DNA of 64,000 nt from NORP294 sp047627915. Lineage in GTDB: Bacteria > Bacteroidota > Bacteroidia > Flavobacteriales_E > Vicingaceae. The notes under the pieces were generated by a model, which ran no database searches, had not been told where the DNA came from, and worked only from the letters and a program-made list of their open reading frames with translations. The position numbers and the translations under genes were made by a program. How positions within the stretch are numbered: position 1 is the stretch's first letter; each line of letters begins with the position of its first letter. The stretch is from positions 1 to 64,000 of the forward strand of contig JBLHTZ010000002.1 in assembly GCA_047627915.1 (NCBI GenBank), in the 5' to 3' direction. This document shows positions 51,850 through 60,810 of this stretch, piece by piece.

Positions 51850-52749
51850 TTATTTCCCGCTCGCTTTGAAAAGGATTTCTTTTTCTTTCTTGCTCAAAGA
51901 GTCATAACCTGACCTAGAGATTTTGTCAAGAATAGCATCTATCTCTACCTGCTCTTCTTTTTTACGATCATTATATTCATAGTTAGAAGTCGAAGGTCTC
52001 TTGTATTTTACCTTCATTTTACTTTTGGAGCCAGGTTTTACTAAGGCAAGTAGGAAGTTACTACTTGTGCCAACCCAAGCTGTTATGTCTATTCCTTTTG
52101 ACCATTGTTTGGCAAATAAGAAGCCTAAAGCAGCCCCACCAATGTGGGCAATGTGACCTCCCGAATTTGAATTTGAAATGCTAAGTACATCTATAACAAA
52201 TGAGAAAATTGCAATGTATTTAAGTTTTACGTCGCCTAGGAACAGGAGGCGAATCGCATAATTGGGTGAATAGGTACCAACACCAACAACAACTGCCATT
52301 ACCGATGCAGAAGCACCTAAAGCAATGGCACTGTTATTTACGTTTTCGAAAACTGGAAAAATATTAAAAAAGAGGACATACAAAAGCGCTCCGGCTATTC
52401 CTCCTGCAATGTATACAGTGTATAATTTGCGTTCACCTAAAAATTGCACAAACAAGGTGCCTAGAAAATAGAGCCATAGCATGTTGCTAAATAAATGCCA
52501 CAGGCCCAAGTGCAGAAACATGTAAGTTAGAATGGTCCATGGTTTAAAGATGAGCTTACCAGGGTCTGAAGGCACCGCTAACCATTCTAAGGCCCACTGA
52601 TCAGGAGAACTATTTGAAACAAATAGCCAAAAGAACAAATACAGTAATTTTATAGCAACGAAGACCACAACGTTGGCGTAAATTAACTTTACCAACATGC
52701 TATTCTGCATGAAGTTACTGCTGAAATTATTTTGATTTCCGAATCGCAT
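51850..52749 (-). CDS. Rhomboid family intramembrane protease with C-terminal DUF6576-like extension
   Basis: This membrane protein of 299 residues has six or so membrane segments. The serine motif is LGASASVMAVVVG (GASA instead of the usual GxSG) and the histidine motif is GGHIAHIGGAALGF. FLHLGLWHLFSNMLWLYFLG is the conserved TM2. The cytosolic tail ends EVEIDAILDKI-like (VEIDAILDKISRSGYDSLSK), a short helical domain common after Bacteroidota rhomboids. It overlaps the upstream rhomboid gene by one base (TAATG), so the two are translationally coupled and cotranscribed with mutL. Confidence 0.92.
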   Translation of the reverse strand: MRFGNQNNFSSNFMQNSMLVKLIYANVVVFVAIKLLYLFFWLFVSNSSPDQWALEWLAVPSDPGKLIFKPWTILTYMFLHLGLWHLFSNMLWLYFLGTLFVQFLGERKLYTVYIAGGIAGALLYVLFFNIFPVFENVNNSAIALGASASVMAVVVGVGTYSPNYAIRLLFLGDVKLKYIAIFSFVIDVLSISNSNSGGHIAHIGGAALGFLFAKQWSKGIDITAWVGTSSNFLLALVKPGSKSKMKVKYKRPSTSNYEYNDRKKEEQVEIDAILDKISRSGYDSLSKKEKEILFKASGK

Positions 52750-53495
52750 TAATAGAAGTTATTGGTGTTTGTTTTCCAAATTTTAATCATCACAAAACCG
52801 AAAAGCATTCCGCCCAAGTGAGCAAAGTGAGCAACATTATCGTTAGGGTTGCTAGCTATTCCTTGATACAATTCAATCGCTCCATAAATCAAAACAAAAT
52901 ACTTTGCTTTCATAGGAACAGGAGGAATGATGAGCATTAGCTGAGTATTTGGGAAAAGCATGCCGAATGCCAGTAGAATTCCAAAAACAGCGCCCGACGC
53001 ACCAACGGTTGAAATGTTAATTAAATTATTGATTTCAGCCGCAATTGGATCAATGTAATTTTTGCCCATTTGACGAATTGAAAGCCCTTCATCTAAAATT
53101 TGTTGATACATTGTTGGGTCAATATCGCTGATGAGTGATTGGATTCTTAGCTCAGTTACTAGTAATTGAATAATTCCCGCTCCAATCCCAGTAATCATAT
53201 AGTAGGTTAGGAATCGTTTTGGTCCCCAAACTTGTTCGAGAATTTTACCGAACATGTACAGTGCAAACATGTTGAAAAACAAGTGAGCAATGCCTCCATG
53301 CATGAACATGTAAGTAACTAGTTGGTGAGGCCGAAACAAGTCGCTTGACCAATGATGTAGCCCTAGTGTTTGGGCTAAATTAATTCCAGCAGACGAACAA
53401 GCATACGTTGCTAAAAGCATCAGCCCGTTAAGAATCAGTAAGTTTTTTACAACTATTGGAAGGTCTGCGAAAGGGTTTCTGGATCCGAAATTCAT
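52749..53495 (-). CDS. Rhomboid family intramembrane serine protease
   Basis: This membrane protein of 248 residues has the canonical motifs: TVGASGAVFGILLAFGML with the catalytic serine, and VAHFAHLGGMLFGFV with the catalytic histidine. MFMHGGIAHLFFNMFALYMF is TM2, and WGPKRFLTYYMITGIGAGII follows. A segment of about 50 residues (roughly 120-165) between TM3 and TM4 is longer than in minimal rhomboids. Its ATG overlaps the mutL stop by four bases, and its stop overlaps the next rhomboid start by one base. Confidence 0.94.
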   Translation of the reverse strand: MNFGSRNPFADLPIVVKNLLILNGLMLLATYACSSAGINLAQTLGLHHWSSDLFRPHQLVTYMFMHGGIAHLFFNMFALYMFGKILEQVWGPKRFLTYYMITGIGAGIIQLLVTELRIQSLISDIDPTMYQQILDEGLSIRQMGKNYIDPIAAEINNLINISTVGASGAVFGILLAFGMLFPNTQLMLIIPPVPMKAKYFVLIYGAIELYQGIASNPNDNVAHFAHLGGMLFGFVMIKIWKTNTNNFY

Positions 53496-55315
53496 CGTTT
53501 GTTAAATTGTTTTTCCAAATCGTCCAACGAGTAATTAATTACAATTGGTTTTCCATTGGGTAAACTATAAGGCATTTCACATGCAAAAAGTTCATCTATT
53601 AAATGAATCATTTCTTCCTGACTCATTGGTTTCTCATTTCCAATACTCATGCTTTGTGCCAAAGAACGAATCATATTTTCTTTTGGACTATTTTTCAGTT
53701 CCGATAAGTTTTGTTTGAACTCTTCTAGTAGTTTTTCAATCAATTCAGCGCCATTTTGACCGTTGGCCTCGGCAGGAATTCCATGAATAATGAAATGATT
53801 TTTACCAAAAGGTCGCATGTCAAAACCCAATTCATTTAGTTCTTCAAGCAAACTTAAAATTAAGGTGCTGTCTTCAGCATTCAACACTAAATCTTCAGGA
53901 AATAATAATTGTTGACTACTGGATTTTTGGTTTTCTAGTTGTTGAGTTAGTCGATCAATTAAAACTCTTTCGTGCGCTCTTTTTTGGTGAACCACAATGA
54001 AGCCTGAACGAATATGACTTAAAATATATTTTTTGTGCAGCTGAAATACTTTTTTCCCCTCTGCAACTGGTTCGGCTTGAGCTTGAGGTTCTATCGTGTT
54101 CGTTTGGAAGTCGGTAGAAGGTTGGTAAATCTTTTCCCAGTTCGGATTTGGTTTTTCTTCTCGGTTAAATGGAAATGAAATTGAATTTTGAGTTTGTTTC
54201 GGTTTATTTTCAAAAGGGTTAAAATTAGTATCCACTTCTATGCTTGGCATTGGAATACCTTGTCCCTTTTTGAGCATGGGAATGTTAAAACTCGATTCTT
54301 GCTCAAAATCTATGCTAGGAGCAATGTTAAATTTACCGAGTGCTTGTTTTACAGCTGTTCGAATAATGGCATATATCGCTCGCTCTTCTTCAAACTTGAT
54401 TTCTGTTTTTGTTGGGTGAATGTTAATGTCAATCTTCGCTGGGTCAATTTCTAATTTTAAGAAATAGGAAGGGAATTGATCTTTGGGAAGTAACTCTTCA
54501 AATGCGGCCTGAATTGCGTGGTTTAAGTAGCCGCTTTTAATAAATCGCTCGTTTACAAAAAAGTACTGCTCTCCTCTTGTTTTTTTGGCAAACTCTGGCT
54601 TTCCAACAAACCCAGAAATGGCAACAATGTCTGTTGTTTCATTCACAGGAACTAAACGCTGATCATATTTGTTTCCAAAAATATTGACAATTCGTTGCCT
54701 GAAGTTTCCTCTGGGTAAACGATATACTTCATTGTTGTCGCTTGTCATGTTCATCGTAACGTCAGGATGAATCAGAGCAACTCTTAAAAATTCTTCAATG
54801 ATGTGTTTTGTTTCAACAGGGTTGCTTTTTAGAAAATTTCTGCGAGCCGGAATGTTGAAAAAGAGATTTTTAATTAAAATGTTGGTTCCTTTTGGGCATT
54901 GGTCTGCTTCCTGACTGATGACATCACTCCCTTCTAAAACCAAATGAGTTCCAAGTTCGCCGCCTTCGGGTTTGGTTTTGATTTCCATTTGAGAAACTGC
55001 CGCAATAGAAGGTACAGCTTCACCACGAAACCCCATGGTTCGTAGAGCAAACAAATCTTCAACTTTCTTGATTTTTGAGGTAGCGTGGCGTTCTAAACAT
55101 AAACGAGCATCGGTAGGAGTCATTCCAAAACCGTTGTCAATTACTTGAATTAATGTTTTGCCAGCATTTTTTACAATCAGGCTAACTTCATTAGCTTTTG
55201 CATCAATGGCATTTTCCAGTAATTCTTTAACAGCGGAAGCAGGCCGCTGAACTACTTCTCCTGCGGCAATTTGATTCGCTACGGAATCCGGTAAAAGTTG
55301 AATAATGTCGGGCAT
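53492..55315 (-). CDS. mutL: DNA mismatch repair protein MutL
   Basis: MutL links mismatch recognition by MutS to strand incision. The 607-residue protein has the N-terminal GHKL ATPase: NQIAAGEVVQRPASAVKELL, the DNGFGM motif and TMGFRGEAVPSIAAVSQ. A proline- and asparagine-rich linker spans about 335-420. In the C-terminal domain the endonuclease motif expected as DQHAxxE reads H443-Q444-K445-R446-A447-H448-E449, so the metal-binding D and first H are replaced. The final segment PYSLPNGKPIVINYSLDDLE takes the place of the CPHGRP-type motif. It is the first gene of the mutL-rhomboid-rhomboid operon. Confidence 0.96.
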   Translation of the reverse strand: MPDIIQLLPDSVANQIAAGEVVQRPASAVKELLENAIDAKANEVSLIVKNAGKTLIQVIDNGFGMTPTDARLCLERHATSKIKKVEDLFALRTMGFRGEAVPSIAAVSQMEIKTKPEGGELGTHLVLEGSDVISQEADQCPKGTNILIKNLFFNIPARRNFLKSNPVETKHIIEEFLRVALIHPDVTMNMTSDNNEVYRLPRGNFRQRIVNIFGNKYDQRLVPVNETTDIVAISGFVGKPEFAKKTRGEQYFFVNERFIKSGYLNHAIQAAFEELLPKDQFPSYFLKLEIDPAKIDINIHPTKTEIKFEEERAIYAIIRTAVKQALGKFNIAPSIDFEQESSFNIPMLKKGQGIPMPSIEVDTNFNPFENKPKQTQNSISFPFNREEKPNPNWEKIYQPSTDFQTNTIEPQAQAEPVAEGKKVFQLHKKYILSHIRSGFIVVHQKRAHERVLIDRLTQQLENQKSSSQQLLFPEDLVLNAEDSTLILSLLEELNELGFDMRPFGKNHFIIHGIPAEANGQNGAELIEKLLEEFKQNLSELKNSPKENMIRSLAQSMSIGNEKPMSQEEMIHLIDELFACEMPYSLPNGKPIVINYSLDDLEKQFNKR

Positions 55316-55382
55316 TTAGAAAGCTTGATTTCGGTAACAAAGGTAATCCTAATGCAGCGAAAGAGAAAGAAAAAAAATGCTT

Positions 55383-55661
55383 TTAGCTAAACAAAACCCA
55401 ATAGGACAAACCGAATAAAACCGACACAATAAAAGCCAACCGAATGTTTGATTTTTTTTCAAAATTAGTTGTGTTCTTATTGCGCTTCCATTTGTCTTTA
55501 AGTCCAGTTAATGCAATACCGCTATCCGATCGCTTGCCTGTTATCCGTGCCTCAATATCCGCACGGCGAGCATCAAACTCCTCCTTTTGTTGATTGTAAT
55601 ATCTTGGAATGAAAGAAAATTGTTTTGCTTTTCGTGTCGTTGTGATGGAACTAATTTTCAT
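55383..55661 (-). CDS. Small C-tail-anchored membrane protein, unknown function
   Basis: I use the ATG at 55661 (92 residues); the longer frame to 55793 adds an unconvincing leader. The protein begins MKISSITTTRKAKQFSFIPR, continues with a charged helix (YYNQQKEEFDARRADIEARI), and ends in one hydrophobic segment (LAFIVSVLFGLSYWVLF). Small proteins of this form, with an aromatic/basic start and a C-terminal membrane anchor, occur widely near mutL in Flavobacteriia; that is recollection, not a search. The function is unknown. It is upstream of mutL on the same strand, 67 bases away. Confidence 0.72.
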   Translation of the reverse strand: MKISSITTTRKAKQFSFIPRYYNQQKEEFDARRADIEARITGKRSDSGIALTGLKDKWKRNKNTTNFEKKSNIRLAFIVSVLFGLSYWVLFS

Positions 55662-55824
55662 AATCTCAAATTTAAGGCTTTCTATTAGAATTAACGAAAC
55701 GGGAAACCAATATATTGTAGAATGTTTCGTTAACGATGTCGTGTTCAAAAGTAGCGTGAATTCTAATCTTGGCACTGTTTTGTATAGGTACATTTATTGG
55801 TTGAACCTTAAAAGTCTAAAGTAG

Positions 55825-58800
55825 TTGAAAAAAATTCTGTTTTTATTGTTGAGTGCCGCGCTGATAAGCGTTTCGTTAGGAGTGCATGTTGTTGATATTC
55901 CGCAAGAAGCCATTCTAAAAGAAAAGGCGCCTTTCAATGCGATGATCACTCCATGGGCAGATTCTATTTTTCAAACCATGAGCTTGGAAGAAAAAATTGG
56001 ACAGCTTTTTAGTGTTGCTGCGTATTCGAACAAAGACGAAACGCATAAACAGGAGATTCTTGAACTAATTCAAAAGCACCATGTGGGAGGGTTAACCTTT
56101 TTTCAAGGGGGGCCAGTGAGACAAGCTATGTTAACAAATGACTATCAAAAAGCCACAAAAATTCCATTAATGATTGCAATTGATGGCGAATGGGGGTTAT
56201 CCATGCGGCTAGATAGCACTGTGAAGTATCCATGGCAAATGACGCTAGGAGCCATCCAAAATGATAGCCTGATTTATGAAATGGGTTTGCAAGTAGCTGA
56301 GCAATTTAGAAGGTTAGGAGTTCATGTGAATTTTGCTCCTGTTGTAGATGTAAACAACAATCCGGATAACCCTGTGATTTTTGCCCGCTCATTTGGAGAA
56401 GATAAATACAACGTTGCAGAAAAAGGAATTGCCTACATGAAAGGCATGCAATCTGGAGGCTTATTGGCAAATGCAAAGCACTTTCCTGGGCATGGAGATA
56501 CAGATCAGGATTCACACAAAACATTACCTGTAGTGAATTACGATAGGGCAAGAATAGACTCTATAGAACTGTACCCTTTTAAAGAAATTATAAAAAGTGG
56601 CATTGGAAGTATGATGACGGCACACTTGTATTTACCCAAGCTTACTGCCGACAAAAAAGCATCTTCGTTAACCAAAGAAATCGTAGACACCATGTTGCAG
56701 CAGCAATTAGGCTTTGGTGGGCTCATTTTTACCGATGGTTTAAATATGGGAGGCGTTGCTAAATATCAAACGTCTGAAGAAATTGATTTACAGGCTTTAA
56801 TTGCCGGCAATGATGTCTTGTTGCTTTCTCAAGATGTTCCAAAGGCCATTGAACTAATCAAAGTAGCATTAGCTGATGGACGGCTTTCGCAAGTTTCTAT
56901 CGACAATTCAGTAATGAAGGTATTGCGAGCAAAAGAGTGGTTGAAAATTCAATATGGAGATTCGGTAGAATTAAAAAATCTATATGAAGATTTGAATCAA
57001 CCGAAGTATAATTATCTGAACCGACAACTTTCAGAAGCAAGTTTGACCGTCGTTCGAAATAAACAACATAGAATTCCATTTAAGAAATTGGGAAAAAAGC
57101 GAATTGTTTCGCTAGCATTCGCGGACGAAGAGGTTGATTTTGATGCTTTTCAAAATGGGTTAAATCTGTATACTAAAGTTGATCGCTTAAGTTATACTAG
57201 CTTGCCAGTATCTGTTCAAAAAAGCTTAATGGATACACTTTTGACTTATGATGAGATAATAATCAGTGTTCATAAATCAAACGCACATCCTTGGATTAAA
57301 GCAGAGGTCAATACGGAGTTTAAGAACTTCTTGAATATTCTTCGATTAAAAAAGAAAGTAAGTTTAGTCTTATTTGGCAACGCCTATTGTTTACTGGACT
57401 TTTTAGCTGCTGAGTTTACGGATGTTTTGGTAGTTGCTTATCAAAACTCTGAAGCCGCTCAAAATTTAACAGCTCAGTTGTTTTTTGGAGGCATTAAAGC
57501 AAACGGTCAATTGCCGGTTTCAGTTTCGAGTAGAATGAAAGTTGGTATGGGGTTGGAGACTGCTGATGCTTTTCGAATGAAATATACAAGTCCAGAAGAG
57601 GTTGGTATGTGGACCAATGACTTTGCAGAGATTGATTCGATTGTTGAAGAGGGAATCAGAGAAAGAGCTTATCCTGGAGCTCAGGTATATATCGCTAAAG
57701 AAGGGAAAGTGATTTTTCATAAGAGTTATGGAAAGCACACTTATGAAGGGGCTCAAAAAGTGCTAAATACCGATTTGTATGATATCGCTTCAGTAACGAA
57801 AATTACATCTACGTTATTGACATTGATGTATTTAGAAGGTAAGGGAAAACTTTCTTTGGATGATAATTTGGGCAAACACCTAAAAATGACAAAAGGAACA
57901 CCTTATGCGGATTTAGTGCTTCGAGATATTTTGGCGCATCAAGCTGGCTTGGCCGCATGGATTCCTTTTTACAACAAGACGGTAACAAAAGGTCAACCCA
58001 AACCTGAATTTTACAGTAAAGATTCTTCTGCGGTTTATTCAATAAGAGTTACTGCAAACCTTTACATAAAGTCAAGTTACCAAGACACTATTTTCTCAAG
58101 AATTCTTAACCGTGCTGAGGTGAGTAATAAAAAGGAATATAAATACAGTGACGTAGGGTATTATTTTATGAAAGAGATTGTCGAGAAAATAACGAAAGAG
58201 CCTATTGAACAATATAACTTAGAGAATTTTTATACCCCACTTGGTATGAGTCGCACAGGCTTTAGACCGACATATACATTTCCATTAACTGAAATTATTC
58301 CGACTGAACAAGATAAATATTTCAGGCAAGAGTTAATTCATGGCGACGTTCATGATCCAGGAGCAGCTATGTTAGGTGGGGTTGGGGGGCATGCAGGTTT
58401 GTTTTCTGATGCAAATGATTTAGGAAAGTTGATGCAAATGTATTTAGATGACGGGGTGTTTGCAGGGGAGCGTTATTTGCAACCGGGAGTAGTTTCCGCC
58501 TATGCCAAGTGTCAGTTTTGTGCCGATAGCATACCCATGGATGGGGAAGAAAACCGAAGAGCTGCGGGTTTTGACAAGCCACAATATCACGGAAATCCCG
58601 GTCCAACTTGCGAATGTGTTTCTATGAACAGTTTTGGGCACTCTGGTTTTACAGGAACTTTAGCTTGGGCGGACCCAGATGAGAAGGTTGTTTACATTTT
58701 CTTGAGTAATCGAATTTATCCCGATGCGACCAATATAAAATTATTGTCGTTTAATATACGAACACGAATTCAAGAAGAGATTTATAAGGCGATAAACAAT

Positions 58801-58836
58801 TCAAAAATCCGAACTTCGCAAGCAAGTATAAATTAA
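55825..58836 (+). CDS. Exported GH3 (NagZ-like) and beta-lactamase-fold (serine hydrolase) fusion protein
   Basis: This 1003-residue protein has a TTG start at 55825; an in-frame stop lies directly before it and the signal peptide MKKILFLLLSAALISVSLG follows, so the start is well supported. The N-terminal GH3 domain (about 45-380) has KHFPGHGDTDQDSH (K218-H231), the Asp/His loop of NagZ-type N-acetylglucosaminidases, and nucleophile D304 in IFTDGLNMGG. A C-terminal GH3-like domain follows (about 400-580). The last domain (about 595-990) is a class C beta-lactamase fold with S656-V-T-K659, Y774-S-D776 and H939-S-G941. It probably acts on peptidoglycan fragments in the periplasm. It starts 163 bases from the divergent gene and ends 6 bases before bshA. 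Confidence 0.93.
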   Translation: MKKILFLLLSAALISVSLGVHVVDIPQEAILKEKAPFNAMITPWADSIFQTMSLEEKIGQLFSVAAYSNKDETHKQEILELIQKHHVGGLTFFQGGPVRQAMLTNDYQKATKIPLMIAIDGEWGLSMRLDSTVKYPWQMTLGAIQNDSLIYEMGLQVAEQFRRLGVHVNFAPVVDVNNNPDNPVIFARSFGEDKYNVAEKGIAYMKGMQSGGLLANAKHFPGHGDTDQDSHKTLPVVNYDRARIDSIELYPFKEIIKSGIGSMMTAHLYLPKLTADKKASSLTKEIVDTMLQQQLGFGGLIFTDGLNMGGVAKYQTSEEIDLQALIAGNDVLLLSQDVPKAIELIKVALADGRLSQVSIDNSVMKVLRAKEWLKIQYGDSVELKNLYEDLNQPKYNYLNRQLSEASLTVVRNKQHRIPFKKLGKKRIVSLAFADEEVDFDAFQNGLNLYTKVDRLSYTSLPVSVQKSLMDTLLTYDEIIISVHKSNAHPWIKAEVNTEFKNFLNILRLKKKVSLVLFGNAYCLLDFLAAEFTDVLVVAYQNSEAAQNLTAQLFFGGIKANGQLPVSVSSRMKVGMGLETADAFRMKYTSPEEVGMWTNDFAEIDSIVEEGIRERAYPGAQVYIAKEGKVIFHKSYGKHTYEGAQKVLNTDLYDIASVTKITSTLLTLMYLEGKGKLSLDDNLGKHLKMTKGTPYADLVLRDILAHQAGLAAWIPFYNKTVTKGQPKPEFYSKDSSAVYSIRVTANLYIKSSYQDTIFSRILNRAEVSNKKEYKYSDVGYYFMKEIVEKITKEPIEQYNLENFYTPLGMSRTGFRPTYTFPLTEIIPTEQDKYFRQELIHGDVHDPGAAMLGGVGGHAGLFSDANDLGKLMQMYLDDGVFAGERYLQPGVVSAYAKCQFCADSIPMDGEENRRAAGFDKPQYHGNPGPTCECVSMNSFGHSGFTGTLAWADPDEKVVYIFLSNRIYPDATNIKLLSFNIRTRIQEEIYKAINNSKIRTSQASIN

Positions 58837-58842
58837 GAAGAA

Positions 58843-59982
58843 ATGAATATTGGAATTGTTTGTTACCCGACCTTCGGTGGGAGTGGAGTAGTTGCTACTG
58901 AGTTGGGAAAAGCTTTAGCTTTAAAAGGGCATCAAATTCATTTTATATCTTATCAGCAACCAGTTCGACTAGATAGCTTTCATGAAAATATTTGGTATCA
59001 TGAGGTAAACGTTTCGGATTACCCACTGTTTGATTATCAGCCGTATGAGTTGGTTTTAGCCAGTAAGCTTGTAGATGTCGTGAAGTACGAAAAGCTAGAC
59101 TTACTGCACGTCCATTATGCTATTCCTCATGCTTCAGCAGCCTACATGGCACAGCAAATTTTAAAAACTGAAGGAATTAATATCCCATTTATTACAACTC
59201 TTCATGGAACGGATATTACATTGGTTGGAAAAGATGCTTCTTTTGAACCTGTTATTACGTTTGCAATTAATCAAAGTAATGCGGTTACGGCTGTTTCTGA
59301 GAGCTTGAAGAAAGATACCTTAGATCACTTTAAAATCAATAGAAGCATTGAAGCAATTCCAAATTTTATTTGCATTGATGGTTGCACATCTCCTGAAATT
59401 GATTTGGAATTAAAAAGAAACATTGCTCCAAATGGAGAAAAAATATTAGCTCATGTTTCTAACTTTAGACCGGTGAAAAGGGTTGGGGATGTGGTTCGAA
59501 TTTTTGCAAAGGTTCGAGAACAAATGCCTTGTAAGCTTCTGCTTATCGGTGATGGTCCTGATCGGCATGAGGCAGAAACGTTTTGTAGAGAAAGAGGGAT
59601 TAGTAAGGATTTAATTGTACTAGGAAAAGTAAAGGACACCCAGCATATTTTAGGAATTGCTGATTTATTTCTATTACCATCTGAATTTGAAAGTTTTGGG
59701 TTGGCGGCATTAGAAGCAATGGCAGTGGGAGTTCCTGTAATATCTTCAAATACCGGGGGAATTCCCGAGGTGAATGAAGATGGTTTTTCTGGTTATTTAA
59801 GTAATGTTGGAGATGTTGAAGACATGGCAAAAAATGCCCTTAGTTTATTGCAAAATGAAGAGAAGTTAACCCAGTTTAAAGAGCAAGCTTTTGGTCAGGC
59901 AAAAAAGTTTGATATTTTAAATGTGCTACCTATTTACGAGAAATTATACAAAAGGGTAGTAGAGCATCCGAGTACGTTTTAA
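58843..59982 (+). CDS. bshA: N-acetyl-alpha-D-glucosaminyl L-malate synthase BshA (bacillithiol biosynthesis)
   Basis: BshA joins GlcNAc from UDP-GlcNAc to L-malate, the first step of bacillithiol synthesis. The 379-residue GT4 glycosyltransferase starts MNIGIVCYPTFGGSGVVATE and has HVHYAIPHASAAYMAQQIL and TTLHGTDITLVG. In the C-terminal Rossmann domain are FRPVKRVGDVVRIF, LLIGDGPDRH and the nucleotide-sugar motif EFESFGLAALEAMAVGVPVI. It is 6 bases downstream of the GH3 fusion gene. No bshB or bshC is in the window. Confidence 0.95.
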   Translation: MNIGIVCYPTFGGSGVVATELGKALALKGHQIHFISYQQPVRLDSFHENIWYHEVNVSDYPLFDYQPYELVLASKLVDVVKYEKLDLLHVHYAIPHASAAYMAQQILKTEGINIPFITTLHGTDITLVGKDASFEPVITFAINQSNAVTAVSESLKKDTLDHFKINRSIEAIPNFICIDGCTSPEIDLELKRNIAPNGEKILAHVSNFRPVKRVGDVVRIFAKVREQMPCKLLLIGDGPDRHEAETFCRERGISKDLIVLGKVKDTQHILGIADLFLLPSEFESFGLAALEAMAVGVPVISSNTGGIPEVNEDGFSGYLSNVGDVEDMAKNALSLLQNEEKLTQFKEQAFGQAKKFDILNVLPIYEKLYKRVVEHPSTF

Positions 59983-60005
59983 GCTGACATTTGGAAGAAA
60001 AATAA

Positions 60006-60269
60006 AAATCAGGTGTTACTAACAAAGCTCAAGGTCTTTATGAGTGGTGGAATGAAAAAGCGACCCTTGTAAAAGGTGATTCGGTAACAACGATACTTTC
60101 AAAGATTGGCATTAGAATTTTAGGTATTCTAATCCTGATTATTTTTAGTCCCATCTTGGTTGTTGTTTTTATTATAGTCTTTTCAGTCAGATTGTTAAAA
60201 ATAAATTTATGCATTTCAGTTTTTAAATTCCAACTGTGCTCTTCATTGGGCATCAAATCATGCAAATAA
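60006..60269 (+). pseudogene. Start-less remnant of a small membrane-protein gene
   Basis: A frame stays open for 87 codons between TAA at 60003 and TAA at 60267 but contains no ATG, GTG or TTG near its beginning. The translation looks like a real protein: KAQGLYEWWNEKATLVKGDS, then TTILSKIGIRILGILILIIF and a long hydrophobic stretch with SPILVVVFIIVFSV. The 5' part is probably lost or frame-shifted, or an unusual start codon (such as ATT) is used. Its stop overlaps the ATG at 60260 of the next frame. The family is not known to me. Confidence 0.5.
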
Positions 60270-60580
60270 TAATAGGCATTCAATTTTTCCTTTTTGATTG
60301 GTATTTGGATCCGTTTTTCTTTGGTGCGATAGTTCTTTCTCTCTGGGAATTGGAAAGAAAATTGTTATTTAATCAATCGACCATTTCGAAACTAGAGGTT
60401 GGGATGCTTGTCGTATTGCTAATTTTCTATTCTGAAGTCGTTTTGCCTTATTTCTTTTCTCAATTTGTATTTGATTTATGGAACGCAGTTATGATTTTGT
60501 TTGGATATTTTTGTTTTATTTATATCAAAATAAGTCAATTAAATATTTTTAGGGCGTTTGTACAGTACCTTCTTAGGTAA
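60260..60580 (+). CDS. Small hydrophobic membrane protein, unknown function
   Basis: The ATG at 60260 gives 106 residues (a GTG at 60236 would give 114). There are about three membrane segments: IIIGIQFFLFDWYLDPFFFG, SKLEVGMLVVLLIFYSEVVL and WNAVMILFGYFCFIYI. The arrangement of a D before the first loop, a LP-(8 residues)-F-x-x-D-x-W segment and a final hydrophobic helix recalls short Bacteroidota membrane proteins, but I cannot name the family. It overlaps the preceding remnant by 10 bases and is one base before a 41-codon frame. It could be a fragment of a larger decayed gene. Confidence 0.5.
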   Translation: MQIIIGIQFFLFDWYLDPFFFGAIVLSLWELERKLLFNQSTISKLEVGMLVVLLIFYSEVVLPYFFSQFVFDLWNAVMILFGYFCFIYIKISQLNIFRAFVQYLLR

Positions 60581-60581
60581 A

Positions 60582-60707
60582 ATGGAAATAACATTTTTTC
60601 CGTCGACCTTTATCGGTGTTGCCGGGTCAACTATGTCTATTTTTATAATCTTATTGCTTTTGAAAATAAGGACAGTATTAAAACAAAAACTTAAAGGTAT
60701 TCTTTAA
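60582..60707 (+). CDS. Possible 41-residue membrane peptide
   Basis: This very small frame starts one base after the preceding stop (TAAAATG context). It encodes one hydrophobic segment (STMSIFIILLLLKI) followed by a basic tail (RTVLKQKLKGIL), the usual orientation of single-span small membrane proteins. The tight spacing and the charge pattern are the only support. It may be a chance frame. The rest of the gap to 60810 holds no gene that I can support. Confidence 0.3.
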   Translation: MEITFFPSTFIGVAGSTMSIFIILLLLKIRTVLKQKLKGIL

Positions 60708-60810
60708 GTTCACTGCTGTAAGGCCCGCAGAGTCTATGCCGATAAATCGTGATTTGATTAAATACTAAATTCAACACACACAATACTAAAGAACGGAGGA
60801 AACCTAATTT

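Noticed and set aside
60708..60810. Possible tRNA or riboswitch in the gap before the YitT gene (GTAAGGCCCGCAGAGTC)
   Set aside because: No cloverleaf, no TTC-type loop and no recognisable aptamer core; only a Shine-Dalgarno-like CGGAGGA stands out.
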